Shown piece by piece: positions 6,660 to 15,845 of a DNA stretch of 64,000 bases (position 1 is its first letter; each line of letters opens with the position of its first letter). Under the pieces are notes generated by a model. It was given only the letters and a program-made list of their open reading frames with translations, was not told the origin of the DNA and searched no databases. Made by a program: the position numbers and the translations under genes. The stretch is from Streptomyces guryensis (GTDB lineage Bacteria; Actinomycetota; Actinomycetes; Streptomycetales; Streptomycetaceae): assembly GCF_021261325.1 (NCBI RefSeq), contig NZ_JAJSBI010000041.1, forward strand, positions 1 to 64,000, read 5' to 3'.

Positions 6660-7850
6660 ATGGACGCCGGCTTCACGGCCGAGCAGGAGGGGATCCGCCG
6701 CACCCTGCGTGAACTGCTCCACAAACGCTGCGGCCCCGAGGAGCTGCGCGCCGCCCTCGACACCCCCGCCGGACACGACCCGGCCCTGTGGACCGCCCTT
6801 GCCGACCAGCTCGGCCTGCCGGGACTCGCCCTCCCGGAGGCGTACGGCGGAATCGGCTGCTCGGTGACCGAACTCGCCCTGGCGGCAGAGGAGTCGGGCA
6901 GGACCCTTGCCCCCTCCCCGCTCCTCGCGACCTGTGTGCTCGCCGCACCCCTGATCCTCGCCCTGGGCACCGACACCCAGCGCGCCGGCCTGCTGCCCCG
7001 CATCGCCGACGGCACCCTCACCGCCGCCCTGGCCGTCCCGGGCGCCGACCTCGCCACCGCCCTCGCCCTCACCGGCACGGGCGGCGGCGACTGGGCGGGC
7101 GGGGGCCGGGCGGGGGGCGTACAGGCCAGGCGGGCGGGCGACGGCTGGCGGCTGTACGGGCAGGTCGACCAGGTGCTGGACGGCCACAGCGCGCAGCTCC
7201 TGGTGGTCGGCGCCCACACCGGCGGTTTCGCCCGCTCGCGCACCCTCCTCTTCCTCGTGACGGGGGACGCCGCCGGGCTCGTACGCGTACGGCAGACCGC
7301 GCTCGACGCGACCCGGCCACAGGCGCGTGTTCAACTACGGGACGTGGAAGCAGAGTTGCTGGGGGCGGACGACGGGGACGGCGTGCTCGGGGCGCTGTCC
7401 GCCGTCGGCGACACGACCGCCGCAGTGCTCGCCTGCGAAGCCGTCGGGGCCGCCGACCGCGCACTCCAACGGACCGTCGAACACGTCAGGCAGCGCGAAC
7501 AGTTCGGCCGGGCGATCGGGTCCTTCCAGGCCGTCAAGCACCGGCTGGCCGACGTGTACGTCCAGGTCCAGGCGGCGCGCTCGGCCGCCTACTACGCCGC
7601 CTGGGCCACCACCCACGGCGAGCGGGTGGGCGGCCTCGCTCTCGCGCAAACCCTGGAGGCACTGCGCGGTGCCGCCGCCGAGGGGATCCAGTTGCACGGC
7701 GGTATCGGTTTCACCTGGGAGCACGAGGCGCATCTGTACTTCAAGCGCGCCTCCGGCGACGAGCTGCTGTTCGGGCCGGTACACCGGCTGCGGGCGCACG
7801 CCGCCGACGCGGCGCACCTTTTCGAGCAGGGCTGGGAGGTGGCGGTGTGA
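6660..7850 (+). CDS. Acyl-CoA dehydrogenase family protein
   Basis: 396 residues, FAD-dependent acyl-CoA dehydrogenase fold. An N-terminal helical domain leads to the C-terminal motifs QREQFGRAIGSFQAVKHRLAD and IQLHGGIGFTWEHEAHLYFK, the latter typical of the FadE subfamily used on steroid or complex acyl-CoAs. The middle beta domain is short and Gly-rich (TGGGDWAGGGRAGG), which departs from catalytically standard members, so it may form a heteromer or act on an unusual substrate. GGGAAGAGAGGGGAG precedes the ATG. Its GTGTGA end overlaps the deazaflavin-type gene. Regulated by the operator at 6619. Confidence 0.85.
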   Translation: MDAGFTAEQEGIRRTLRELLHKRCGPEELRAALDTPAGHDPALWTALADQLGLPGLALPEAYGGIGCSVTELALAAEESGRTLAPSPLLATCVLAAPLILALGTDTQRAGLLPRIADGTLTAALAVPGADLATALALTGTGGGDWAGGGRAGGVQARRAGDGWRLYGQVDQVLDGHSAQLLVVGAHTGGFARSRTLLFLVTGDAAGLVRVRQTALDATRPQARVQLRDVEAELLGADDGDGVLGALSAVGDTTAAVLACEAVGAADRALQRTVEHVRQREQFGRAIGSFQAVKHRLADVYVQVQAARSAAYYAAWATTHGERVGGLALAQTLEALRGAAAEGIQLHGGIGFTWEHEAHLYFKRASGDELLFGPVHRLRAHAADAAHLFEQGWEVAV

Positions 7851-8317
7851 TCGGCGAACGGCTGGTGCAGAAGGTGTCGTCGACGAGGGGCTTCACGAAG
7901 GTGGCGCCGCATGTCGTGCCGGCACTCGACAAGGCCGTACACCGGCTCACGCGCGGAAAGTACCTGCTCAGCGCGCAGATGCTGCCCGGCGTGATCCTGA
8001 CGAGCACGGGTGCGAGGAGCGGCCTTCCGCGTCGTACGCCCCTCGCCTGTATGCCGGAGGAGGGCGGCTGGCTCCTCATCGGCTCCAACTTCGGCCGAAC
8101 CGACCATCCCGCCTGGACGCACAACCTCCTCGCACATCCCGATGCTGAGATCAGCTGGAAGGGCCAGGACATCCCGGTCTCGGCCCGGCTGCTGGAGGGG
8201 GAGGAGAGGGCGGCGGCCTGGAAGGCGTTGTTGGCCTTCTGGCCGCCGTATGCGACGTATCAGGCTCGGGTGGAGCGGGAGATACGGGTGTTCAGGGTCA
8301 CGAGGCGTGCTGGGTGA
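7847..8317 (+). CDS. DDN-family nitroreductase (deazaflavin F420-dependent type)
   Basis: 156 residues with the family pattern RSGLPRRTPLACMPEEGGWL, then IGSNFG...HPAWTHNLLAHPDAEI, as in the mycobacterial Ddn/F420-dependent quinone reductase group. It begins at a GTG that overlaps the TGA of the acyl-CoA dehydrogenase, so both are one operon. It may reduce a ring or quinone intermediate with F420H2; fbiC is nearby at 33721. Its last 20 bases overlap the convergent gene ending at 8298. Confidence 0.85.
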   Translation: MIGERLVQKVSSTRGFTKVAPHVVPALDKAVHRLTRGKYLLSAQMLPGVILTSTGARSGLPRRTPLACMPEEGGWLLIGSNFGRTDHPAWTHNLLAHPDAEISWKGQDIPVSARLLEGEERAAAWKALLAFWPPYATYQARVEREIRVFRVTRRAG

Positions 8318-8606
8318 CCTGGTAGCAGGCGACGTCGTACTGGGAGACCGCGTTGCCACTGTTGGAGTGCAGGGTGGAACCCGGGCCGTTACCGGCGTAC
8401 ACGGCGCCGGCGACCCCACCGGGGTCTTCGTTGAAGGCGGAGCCTCGGGCACCCGAGGCGTTTCCGGGGGAGCTGGTCGCGCCGGGGTCGCCGCAGGTCT
8501 TGCCGGGCTGGCCCGTTGCGAAGGCCGGCCCCGCGGCGATACCCGCGGTGCCCGCCACGAGCGCGGCCGAGGCCACAGCCAGAGCCGCTCGCTTCAGGAG
8601 GATCAT
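8298..8606 (-). CDS. Small secreted protein of unknown function
   Basis: 102 residues: a Sec signal peptide (MILLKRAALAVASAALVAGT with cleavage near AGPAFA), then a mature chain of about 65 residues rich in Gly, Ser and Asn with exactly two Cys (GKTCGDPG and DVACYQV), which could form one disulfide. The ATG at 8606 is preceded by AAAGGAGAGG; an ATG nine codons upstream lacks a site. It is convergent with, and overlaps by 20 bp, the DDN-type gene. It has no chaplin hydrophobic repeat. Function unknown. Confidence 0.7.
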   Translation of the reverse strand: MILLKRAALAVASAALVAGTAGIAAGPAFATGQPGKTCGDPGATSSPGNASGARGSAFNEDPGGVAGAVYAGNGPGSTLHSNSGNAVSQYDVACYQVTQHAS

Positions 8607-8674
8607 GAGCGCCTCTCCTTTCGCGGAGTACACGGACTACTTGCCCATACGTACGTAAACCGGCTCAGAATTAC

Positions 8675-9301
8675 TCAGAGCATCGCCAGCCTCTGGACCA
8701 GCAGGAACGCCCCGATCCCCAGCATCGCCGCGCCCGACGTCCGCGTCACCGCGCGGGCCGCGGACGGGCGGGTGCCCAGGACCGCACGGGCGCCGAGTCC
8801 GACCGTGAGGTAGACCGCGGCGCAGCACGCCATGTGGAGCAGGCCGAGGGTGGCGGTCTGGACGGGGACGGGCAGGTCGCCCCGGGTAGTCAGGAACTGG
8901 GGCAGGACCGACACGTACAGCAGCAGGCCCTTGGGGTTCAGGCCGCTGATCGTCGCGCCGCGCAGGAAGACGCGGACGCGGGAGGTCTCGCCGGAACCGG
9001 GTTCGTCCGCCGCACCCGGCACACCGGGCCGCCGCAGCACCCCCCACCCCAACCACACCAGGTACCCGGCCCCCGCCACCGTCAGCGCGGTCAGCAGGCG
9101 CGGCTCGCCCGCCACCAGTACCGCGAGTCCGGCCACCGCCAGCCCCGTGTGCAGCGCGTACCCGGCGACCAGACCGCCCACCGCCCACCCGACGGAACGG
9201 CCGCGCAGGCCGGCCGAGATCGCGTACGCCCAGTCGGCACCCGGCACGCACACCAGCAGGATGTCGAGGGCGAGGAAGGAGAGCAGCAGTCCGGTGTTCA
9301 T
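8675..9301 (-). CDS. LysE/RhtB-family amino acid exporter
   Basis: 208 residues with about six hydrophobic spans and the LysE signatures VPGADWAYAISAGLRGR near the N-terminus and GATISGLNPKGLLLYVSVLPQF in the middle. Members export amino acids or analogues. It is divergent from the Lrp/AsnC regulator at 9384, a classic pairing in which the Lrp protein senses the amino acid and activates the exporter. The start at 9301 is the ATG that gives the standard family N-terminus. Confidence 0.9.
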   Translation of the reverse strand: MNTGLLLSFLALDILLVCVPGADWAYAISAGLRGRSVGWAVGGLVAGYALHTGLAVAGLAVLVAGEPRLLTALTVAGAGYLVWLGWGVLRRPGVPGAADEPGSGETSRVRVFLRGATISGLNPKGLLLYVSVLPQFLTTRGDLPVPVQTATLGLLHMACCAAVYLTVGLGARAVLGTRPSAARAVTRTSGAAMLGIGAFLLVQRLAML

Positions 9302-9383
9302 ATGGGCGACATTAGGCGTGAATGGCCCGAAGGTGTTCTCGGATTTTGTCCACAACCGGCCCAGTAGTGGAAAGATATGCCCC

Positions 9384-9836
9384 ATGGACGACGTGGATCG
9401 GAAAATCCTTGCCGAGCTGCAACAGGACGGGCGGCTGACCGTGACCGAGCTGGCCGGGCGGGTGCGGCTGAGTGTCTCGCCGTGTCATCGGCGGCTGCGG
9501 GAGCTGGAGCGGTCGGGGGCGATCAGCGGGTACCGGGCGGTGGTGGACCCGGGCGCCGTGGGGCTGACCTTCGAGGCGCTGGTCTTCGTGTCCATGCGGC
9601 AGGAGGACCGGGACACGGTCGCCGGGTTCGAGCGGGCGCTCGCGGACATCCCCCATGTCCTGGACGCGCAACGGCTGTTCGGTGAGCCCGACTACCTGCT
9701 GCGGGTGGCCACCGCGGACCTCGCCGCCTTCCAGCGGCTGTACGACGAGCGGCTGGCGACGCTGCCGGGAGTGCAGCGGCTGACCTCGACGCTGGTGATG
9801 AAGCACGTGGTGCGGGACCGTCCGCTGCCCGCATAG
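9384..9836 (+). CDS. Lrp/AsnC-family transcriptional regulator
   Basis: 150 residues: N-terminal winged helix (DDVDRKILAELQQDGRLTVTEL, recognition helix VSPCHRRLRELERSGAISGY) and the C-terminal RAM ligand domain (FGEPDYLLRVATADLAAFQRLYDE). Likely controls the divergent LysE exporter through the 82-bp shared region 9302-9383. A strong terminator follows at 9841. Confidence 0.92.
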   Translation: MDDVDRKILAELQQDGRLTVTELAGRVRLSVSPCHRRLRELERSGAISGYRAVVDPGAVGLTFEALVFVSMRQEDRDTVAGFERALADIPHVLDAQRLFGEPDYLLRVATADLAAFQRLYDERLATLPGVQRLTSTLVMKHVVRDRPLPA

Positions 9837-9840
9837 CGCA

Positions 9841-9878
9841 GCAGGCGGCGGCTCACCCTCGGGTGAGCCGCCGCCTGC
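9841..9878. terminator. Strong hairpin terminator
   Basis: A perfect 18-bp stem (arm starting GCAGGCGGCGGCTCACCC, 9841-9858; 9861-9878 complementary) with a TC turn, immediately after the Lrp stop codon and before the convergent TetR gene. No U-tract follows, as is common in Streptomyces; it could stop transcription from both sides. Confidence 0.85.
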
Positions 9879-9932
9879 CAGACAGGACTCGGGCCTGGAA
9901 AAAGAGATCTGTGAGGAGACCCGTGGAGAGAT

Positions 9933-10580
9933 CTATTTCGTCGGCTTCTTGCCGGTCACGCCCAGGTGCACCAACAGCGCCAGATTCGGCTTGAGTTCAG
10001 CCTGCTTGACGCCCCACGTCTGGAATCCCTTCTGGTGCGAGGCGACGGCCGCGAGCATCGCGACCAGTGAACCGGCGACCGCCGCCGGGTTCACGTCCTT
10101 GTCGACCCTGCCCTTGGACTGCAGTTCGCTGATCGAGTCGGTGAGGGAGTTGTTCACCGAGTTCAGGATCTTCATACGGATCTTGTAGAACCGTTTGTCG
10201 CCCTCGGCCGCACCGAGGTCGACGACGCGCAGGATCGCGTCGTTCCTGCGCCAGAACTCCAGGAAGCCGTCCACGAGTTCCTGTGCGGTCTGCCAGCCGG
10301 CCTTGCCGACCCAGGAACGGCCCTCAAGAAGCGCCGTCAACTGGCCGCCCTCGGTGGCCATTTGCTCGGCGATCTCCAGGACGGCGCCCTCGACGTCCGG
10401 GAAGTACTGGTAGAAGGTCGCGGGTGAAGTCCCCGCCTTCCGGGCGACATCGATGACTTTGACGTCCCGGTAAGGGGAGGAGCTGAGCATCTCGCTGAGG
10501 CAGTCGAGCAGCTTCTGCCGGGTCGCCTGCCCACGCCGGCCGGCCACGCGGCCGTCGACGGTACGCACTTGTCCTGTCAT
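9933..10580 (-). CDS. TetR-family transcriptional regulator
   Basis: 215 residues with a TetR helix-turn-helix: RQKLLDCLSEMLSSSPYRDV, VIDVARKAGTSPATFYQYFP. The C-terminal ligand domain is unassigned. A TAAGCT hexamer lies about 8 bp ahead of the ATG, suggesting a leaderless transcript. As a conserved-looking neighbour of the VOC and afsK genes and the TetR gene closest to the catabolic genes, it is the first candidate to bind the CTGACGGNNCGTCAG operators, but its own promoter has no clear copy. Confidence 0.85.
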   Translation of the reverse strand: MTGQVRTVDGRVAGRRGQATRQKLLDCLSEMLSSSPYRDVKVIDVARKAGTSPATFYQYFPDVEGAVLEIAEQMATEGGQLTALLEGRSWVGKAGWQTAQELVDGFLEFWRRNDAILRVVDLGAAEGDKRFYKIRMKILNSVNNSLTDSISELQSKGRVDKDVNPAAVAGSLVAMLAAVASHQKGFQTWGVKQAELKPNLALLVHLGVTGKKPTK

Positions 10581-10703
10581 GTCGTCAGCTTACCGAGGGG
10601 TGATGGGAGCGCGATTCGGCCGACTGCAAATGGGGTGCACGAGAGGGCGGAGGCTGGTGTGCCTGGTCCTGCGGGGTGCGTGAGTCGCCGTTAGTTTGGC
10701 GGT

Positions 10704-11450
10704 ATGGCCGAAAACAGGGCATCCGCGTACGGAGAGGGCGTCCCCTGCTGGGTGGACGCGCAGCTTCCCGACGTGGAGGCGGGCAAGCGCTTCTACGGCG
10801 AGCTCTTCGGGTGGACCTTCGAGGACCGGCCGGAGGTGTCCGGCGGCTCCGTGTGGGCCCGTCAGGAGGGGGAGCCGGTCGCCGCGCTCGCGCGCAAGAC
10901 GGATGGGCGGCTGCCCACCGTGTGGACCGTGTACTTCGCGACGCCGGACGCCGAGGCGCTGGCCGACCGGATCTGGGCGGCCGGCGGGCAGGTCGTCACG
11001 GCGCCCACACCGGTCGCGGAGCTGGGCACGGCCGCGCTGGTCACCGACCCCGAGGGCGCCGTCTTCGGCCTCTGGGAGCCGGGCGGCCACCCGGGCTTCG
11101 GCAGGCGGCACGAGCCCGGCACCTTCGCCTGGGCCGAGCTGTACGCCCGGGAAGTGGAGGTCGCCAACACCTTCTACGGCGATCTCTTCCACGACGCCCT
11201 GTTCGGGCCGGACGCCAGGCCCGACTTCGGGCGGGCGGCCGTCTCGGACGTGTTTCCGGCGGAGATGCCTCCCCACTTCCTGGTCCACTTCGGCGTCGAG
11301 GACTGTGACGCCGCACTCGGGACGGTGAGCCGTCTCGGGGGTCGGATCTGGGCGCCAGTATTCGAGACGTCGTACGGAAGGGTGGCCGTCGTCACCGACA
11401 ATCAGGGGGCGTCGTTCGCGGTGCTGGAACGACCGAAGCAGAGCGACTGA
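10704..11450 (+). CDS. Two-domain VOC-family protein
   Basis: 248 residues made of two glyoxalase-like halves: GVPCWVDAQLPDVEAGKRFY, then PGTFAWAELYAREVEVANTF at about residue 137. This tandem arrangement is the hydroxylase/27-kDa-antigen-like VOC subgroup of actinomycetes, of unknown substrate. TAGTTT about 7 bp before the ATG suggests leaderless transcription. It lies just ahead of afsK, but a 210-bp gap separates them. Confidence 0.85.
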   Translation: MAENRASAYGEGVPCWVDAQLPDVEAGKRFYGELFGWTFEDRPEVSGGSVWARQEGEPVAALARKTDGRLPTVWTVYFATPDAEALADRIWAAGGQVVTAPTPVAELGTAALVTDPEGAVFGLWEPGGHPGFGRRHEPGTFAWAELYAREVEVANTFYGDLFHDALFGPDARPDFGRAAVSDVFPAEMPPHFLVHFGVEDCDAALGTVSRLGGRIWAPVFETSYGRVAVVTDNQGASFAVLERPKQSD

Positions 11451-11661
11451 AAACTGCTGAAATAGACCGACTGAAACAGACCGAGCGGTGAAACGTACCG
11501 TTTTGGGGTGAGGCATCCCGACTCGGGCCCGGGTTCGCAACCAGTGCCCGGGACAGGAAGAATCAGGGTTGCGTGCCGCCATGGCGGTGCGGTGGTGAGA
11601 CGCTGCACGGGGTCGCGTAGAGATGTGGCCGGCGCGGCCCGTACGGGGAGGTGGCAGGCAA

Positions 11662-14022
11662 GTGGTGGATCAGCTGACGCAGCACGATCCGCGGCGTATC
11701 GGTCCGTTCGAGGTGCTGGGGCGGCTCGGTGCCGGCGGCATGGGGCTGGTCTATCTCGCGCGCTCGGCGTCCGGACGGCGCGTGGCGATCAAGACGGTCC
11801 GTACGGAGCTCGCCGAGGACCAGCTGTTCCGCGTCCGCTTCTCGCGCGAGGTCGAGGCCGCCCGGGCGGTGTCCGGCTTCTACACGGCGGCCGTGGTCGA
11901 CGCCGACGCGCGCGCCGCCGTGCCGTGGCTGGCCACCGCGTACGTGCCCGCGCCCTCCCTCGAAGAAATAGTGAACGAGTGCGGGCCGCTCCCGGCCCAG
12001 GCGGTGCGCTGGCTCGCGGCGGGCGTGGCCGAGGCGCTGCAGTCGATCCACGGTGCCGGGCTGGTGCACCGGGACCTGAAGCCCTCGAACGTCCTCGTCG
12101 TCGAGGACGGTCCCCGGGTGATCGACTTCGGTATCGCCTCAGGCGTATCGAACACACGTCTGACGATGACGAACGTGGCGGTCGGCACGCCCGCCTACAT
12201 GTCGCCGGAGCAGGCGAAGGACTCGCGGTCCGTGACCGGCGCGAGCGACGTCTTCTCGCTCGGCTCGATGCTGGTCTTCGCCGCCACCGGGCACCCGCCC
12301 TTCCACGGCGCCAACCCGGTCGAGACGGTCTTCATGCTGCTGCGGGAGGGCCCGGACCTGGAGGGCCTTCCGGAGGAACTGCGCCCGCTGATCGAGTCCC
12401 TCATGCAGATGGAGGCCACCGGCCGGCCCAACCCGGCCGACCTCCAGGCCCAGCTGGCCCCCCACCTCTTCGGCTCCGGCACCGACGACAGCGGTACGGC
12501 CTCGGCCTGGCTGCCCGAGCGGGCGGTGAGCCTGATCGAGGCGCGCCGCAACGGCCGTCCGGCGGGGAAGCCGGGCCAGGGCGGCGGCCGCAGCGGCGGC
12601 GGCGCCCGCCCCGCCCCCGTACCGCCCCCGCCCTCGCACGACCCCGTCGTACCGCCGTCCCCCGTGTCCCTCGGCGCCCCCGACACCGGCCCCGTCCGGC
12701 TGGCCGGCGCCCAGGTGCCCATCGGGCCGGGGCCCCGGGTCTCCGACGTCCGTGCCGCCGCCGTGAAGGCACCTCCTCCGGAGGCCGCGCTAGCCGCCTC
12801 CTGGTCCAAACCGCGCCCCGGCGTCAACGGCGCGGATCCTGCCGTAGGCCCTGTCGTACCCGCCTCGCTGCCCGCGCCTCCCGAGTCCGCGGCAGGCTGG
12901 CGCCCCTGGCGTTTCCGCATGTCGAACGATGTGTGGGGCACCCCGTCGGTCTCCGGCGACCTCGTCTACGTCACCTCCTTCGAGGTGCACGCCCTGGACG
13001 TGGCCACCGGCCGCCGGCGCTTCAAGACACGGGACGTCGCCTGGTCGATGGCGGTCGCCGACGGCCGTATCCACGCCTCCGACGGGCCGACACTGTTCGC
13101 CCTGGACTGCCGTGAGGGCGCCGACCTGTGGCGGCTGTCCACGGACGCCTGGGTGTACTCCCTCAAGGCGGACCGGGGCACGGTCGTCACCGGTACGCGC
13201 GGCGGCGGAGTCCAGGCATGGGAGGCATCGAACGGCCAGAAGCTGTGGGAACTCACCGGCGCGCAGACCGACTTCGAGTCGCCCGAGGCCGGCCCCGCCG
13301 TCCACGAGGGCACGGTCTACGTCTGGCAGGACGCCCGGCTGCGCGCCCTGGACGCCCGCACCGGCAAGGAGCGCTGGTCCTACCCGATCGGCGACGCGGC
13401 CTCCTGCGGCGGCGTCCCGGTGCGGGTGACCCACGCTCCGGACGGCTACGTGTACGTCTCCGCCGGCACCCGGGTCCTGGCGATCGACGTGGCGAGCGGC
13501 CATGTGAAGTGGCACTTCGAGGCCCCCGCGGTCTTCCTCTGCCCGCCCACCTTCGCGCCCGGCCCCGCGGTCACCGGCGGCGGCATCTACCTGGTCGACT
13601 ACCTCGGCACGGTCTACGCCCTCGACGCCGCCGACGGCCGCGACCGCTGGCGCATCGCCACCGAGTCCCGGGCGTCGATCGACCCGGTGCTGGTGGCGGC
13701 CGGGCATGTCCACGTCGGCAGCGGCAAGGGGCTGTACACCCTGGACGCGGTCACCGGCACCCCCAAGTGGCGCTTCCAGGCGGGCGGCGACATCGTCGGC
13801 GCCCCCGCGGTGGCGGAGGGGCGCATCCACTTCGGCTCCACGGACCACCTGCTGTACACCCTGAAGGCCGACGACGGCCGGCTGCGCTGGAAACTCGCCA
13901 CCGGCGGCGAGATCACCGGCTCCCCGGTGGTCAAGGACGGCGTCGTGTACGCGTGCAGCAAGGACCGCTGCGTGTACGCGCTGGACGCGGAGAAGGGGAC
14001 GGGGACCGCCCGGACCGCCTGA
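11662..14022 (+). CDS. afsK: Serine/threonine protein kinase AfsK
   Basis: About 786 residues. N-terminal Hanks-type kinase: P-loop GRLGAGGMGLVYLA (about 20-33), Lys in VAIKTV (44), HRDLKPSN (136-143), DFG (155-157) and GTPAYMSPEQA. A Pro/Gly-rich linker (about 295-410) leads to a C-terminal PQQ/WD-like beta-propeller with repeats such as GRIHFGSTDHLLYTLKADDG. In S. coelicolor AfsK autophosphorylates and phosphorylates AfsR to switch on afsS and antibiotic production, and also acts on polar growth. Whether the GTG at 11662 or 11665 starts translation is open; GGGAGG lies 10 bases before the former, and the frame is open to 11623. Between the VOC gene and afsK, 11444-11492 has spaced CTGAAA repeats but no gene. 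Here afsS and afsR lie 4.8 kb downstream on the other strand. Confidence 0.92.
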   Translation: MVDQLTQHDPRRIGPFEVLGRLGAGGMGLVYLARSASGRRVAIKTVRTELAEDQLFRVRFSREVEAARAVSGFYTAAVVDADARAAVPWLATAYVPAPSLEEIVNECGPLPAQAVRWLAAGVAEALQSIHGAGLVHRDLKPSNVLVVEDGPRVIDFGIASGVSNTRLTMTNVAVGTPAYMSPEQAKDSRSVTGASDVFSLGSMLVFAATGHPPFHGANPVETVFMLLREGPDLEGLPEELRPLIESLMQMEATGRPNPADLQAQLAPHLFGSGTDDSGTASAWLPERAVSLIEARRNGRPAGKPGQGGGRSGGGARPAPVPPPPSHDPVVPPSPVSLGAPDTGPVRLAGAQVPIGPGPRVSDVRAAAVKAPPPEAALAASWSKPRPGVNGADPAVGPVVPASLPAPPESAAGWRPWRFRMSNDVWGTPSVSGDLVYVTSFEVHALDVATGRRRFKTRDVAWSMAVADGRIHASDGPTLFALDCREGADLWRLSTDAWVYSLKADRGTVVTGTRGGGVQAWEASNGQKLWELTGAQTDFESPEAGPAVHEGTVYVWQDARLRALDARTGKERWSYPIGDAASCGGVPVRVTHAPDGYVYVSAGTRVLAIDVASGHVKWHFEAPAVFLCPPTFAPGPAVTGGGIYLVDYLGTVYALDAADGRDRWRIATESRASIDPVLVAAGHVHVGSGKGLYTLDAVTGTPKWRFQAGGDIVGAPAVAEGRIHFGSTDHLLYTLKADDGRLRWKLATGGEITGSPVVKDGVVYACSKDRCVYALDAEKGTGTARTA

Positions 14023-14157
14023 GCTGCTGGAGACGGCCGTCGTACCGGTGTCACGGAAGGGTGTGGACGGCGGCCGTCCCACCTAGACGCTACGCCGGGT
14101 GCGCGGCCGTCGCCACGCGGTGACATGGGCGTGACAGCGGTTCGCTACAGTGACGGC

Positions 14158-14649
14158 GTGAACACACGGGGGCGCACACTCAGGTACGCGGCTGTCACCG
14201 GGTTCGTGATCCTGTCGCTGACGGGCTTCTCGGGACGGCACCACGGCATCGGCAAGCACCACCACGGCAGCGGCGGGTGCAGCAGCTCGTCGCAGGACCA
14301 CGACACGTCGTCGCACACGACCACCACCACGACCGGAGGCAGCGGTTCGTACTCGTCGCCCACGGCCGCTACGGCGTCGCCCGCCATGGCGGTCCTGCTG
14401 ACGTGCGCGACCGTGAAGCAGCCGTACGCGACCGTCGAGGTCAGCAACCCGAACGACACCGCGGGCACCTTCGAGGTCACCGTCACCTTCCGGGACGCCG
14501 AGAACGGGATCGTCGCCACCCGGGTCGACCGGGCGGACGTACCCGCGAAGGGGACGGCGACGGTGCGCGTGAACGTGGGCGGCAGCAGTGCCCTCGTCGC
14601 CCGCGTCGAGCACTGCGAGGTGGCGGACCAGGCGCCGACGGCGACCTGA
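14158..14649 (+). CDS. Putative secreted protein, His/Ser/Thr-rich
   Basis: 163 residues: a basic start and hydrophobic segment (YAAVTGFVILSLTGFSG), then a His/Gly/Ser/Thr-rich stretch (about residues 25-70), then a compact C-terminal domain of about 85 residues with strands such as YATVEVSNPNDTAGTFEVTV, similar in style to FxLYD-like or Ig-like secreted domains. The GTG start at 14158 sits about 6 bases after TACAGT (14146-14151), consistent with a leaderless transcript. The histidine run could bind metal; that is inference. It ends 4 bp from the convergent enoyl-CoA hydratase gene. Confidence 0.7.
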   Translation: MNTRGRTLRYAAVTGFVILSLTGFSGRHHGIGKHHHGSGGCSSSSQDHDTSSHTTTTTTGGSGSYSSPTAATASPAMAVLLTCATVKQPYATVEVSNPNDTAGTFEVTVTFRDAENGIVATRVDRADVPAKGTATVRVNVGGSSALVARVEHCEVADQAPTAT

Positions 14650-14653
14650 CGTC

Positions 14654-15430
14654 CTAGCGCGTCCGGAACCCTCCGCGCCGCCCGGCGAACAGCTCCGCCT
14701 GCCGCTCCTCCGGCAGGTTCCCGAGCGCGACCAGGTGGGCCGCCTGCGCGAACCCCTGGGCGACGGCGCTCTCCCGCGCCGCCCACAGGGCCCGCACGGT
14801 CCCCTGGACGCCCTCCGCCGGATACCCGGCGATCACCGTGGCGCACTCCGTCGCCGCCGCCAACGCCCCGCCGGCCTCGGTGAGTTCGGAGACGAGCCCG
14901 ATGTCGAAGGCCCGCCCCGCGGACATCCGCTCCGCCGTCCCCATCAGCATCATCCGCGCGACCTCGCCGTACGGCATGCGCTGCGCCATGAGCACGGACT
15001 CGTAGGCGCTGACCATGCCGTACGTGGTGTGCGGGTCGAAGAAGGCGGCGGTGGTGTCGGCGACGACGAAGTCCGCCTCCCCGAGGAGGTAGAAGGCGCC
15101 CCCGCAGGCCATTCCCCGTACGGCGGCGACGACCGGCTTCCACAGGTCGTTCGCCTTGGGGCCGACGCGGAGGAGCGGATCGTCCGCCATGTAGGGGGAG
15201 TGGGGCTGGGGCACGACGGCGTTCCGGTCGAGGCCCGTGCAGAAGGCGCGCTCACCGGCCCCGGTGAGAACGACGGCGCGTACGGAGTCGTCGAACCGCA
15301 ACTCCCGCCAGGTCTCCTGGAGTTCGTCCCGCATGGCCAGGTCGACGGCGTTGAGCCGCTCGGGCCGGTCGAGGGTCACGACCGCGACGCCGGTGTCCTT
15401 GTCGGAAGTGAGACGCACAGCGGTGGTCAT
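14654..15430 (-). CDS. Enoyl-CoA hydratase/isomerase family protein
   Basis: 258 residues with the crotonase fold: VAVVTLDRPERLNAVDLAMR, oxyanion-hole region AFCTGLDRN and RGMACGGAFYLLGEADFVVA. The place usually holding one catalytic Glu (GGG..L..A.D...A) and the second (FxxPExxxG) reads FFDPHTTYGM, so hydratase chemistry may be altered. It is the last gene of the minus-strand unit with the DUF35 and Ltp2-type genes, overlapping the former by ATGA. Probably acts on a CoA intermediate of the same pathway. Confidence 0.85.
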   Translation of the reverse strand: MTTAVRLTSDKDTGVAVVTLDRPERLNAVDLAMRDELQETWRELRFDDSVRAVVLTGAGERAFCTGLDRNAVVPQPHSPYMADDPLLRVGPKANDLWKPVVAAVRGMACGGAFYLLGEADFVVADTTAAFFDPHTTYGMVSAYESVLMAQRMPYGEVARMMLMGTAERMSAGRAFDIGLVSELTEAGGALAAATECATVIAGYPAEGVQGTVRALWAARESAVAQGFAQAAHLVALGNLPEERQAELFAGRRGGFRTR

Positions 15431-15843
15431 GAGCGCTCCAGAACCCACTGCGGAAGCCCCTCGCCGCTGAACACCACCTGCACCTTGGCGCCGATCCGGA
15501 TGCGCCCGGCCGGCACCGAGTCGAGCCGCGCACCCGCCTCGGCGACGAGGTTGCCGACGAGACGGATGCGCGGGGCGTCGGTGAGCTCGACGACGATCAC
15601 GTTGTACGGGGCCTGGTCCGCGTAGTCGGGCAGGAGCGGCGGGTGGGGCACGACGTACGACCAGATACGCCCGTGACCGGCGACCTCCCGCCACTCGCTC
15701 GCGAAGGACTGGCAGTGCGGGCAGCAGGGACGGGGCGGGAAGCGGGGCTCGCCGCAGTCGCCGCAGGCCTGGACGCGGAGTTCGCCCTGGCGGGCGTGGC
15801 CCCAGAAGGGGGCTCCGTCGGAGTCGATGACGGGATCGAGCAT
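15427..15843 (-). CDS. Zn-ribbon OB-fold protein (DUF35/ChsH2 C-terminal type)
   Basis: 138 residues. A rubredoxin-like zinc ribbon (CGDCGEPRFPPRPCCPHC, about residues 27-44) is followed by an OB-fold (IWSYVVPHPPLLPDYADQAP ... VVELTD). Proteins of this type bind and complete Ltp2-class aldolases in steroid side-chain degradation. It sits between its predicted partner (Ltp2-type gene, 2 bp upstream) and enoyl-CoA hydratase, so the three probably form an enzyme module. Confidence 0.88.
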   Translation of the reverse strand: MLDPVIDSDGAPFWGHARQGELRVQACGDCGEPRFPPRPCCPHCQSFASEWREVAGHGRIWSYVVPHPPLLPDYADQAPYNVIVVELTDAPRIRLVGNLVAEAGARLDSVPAGRIRIGAKVQVVFSGEGLPQWVLERS

Positions 15844-15845
15844 GG

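Noticed and set aside
8298..8606. Chaplin-like surface protein
   Set aside because: The protein has a signal peptide and two Cys, but no chaplin hydrophobic Gly-Asn motif, so only a small secreted protein is claimed.
14065..14079. Terminator hairpin after afsK (GGACGGC-G-GCCGTCC)
   Set aside because: Stem of seven with a one-base turn; too weak to call, though possible.
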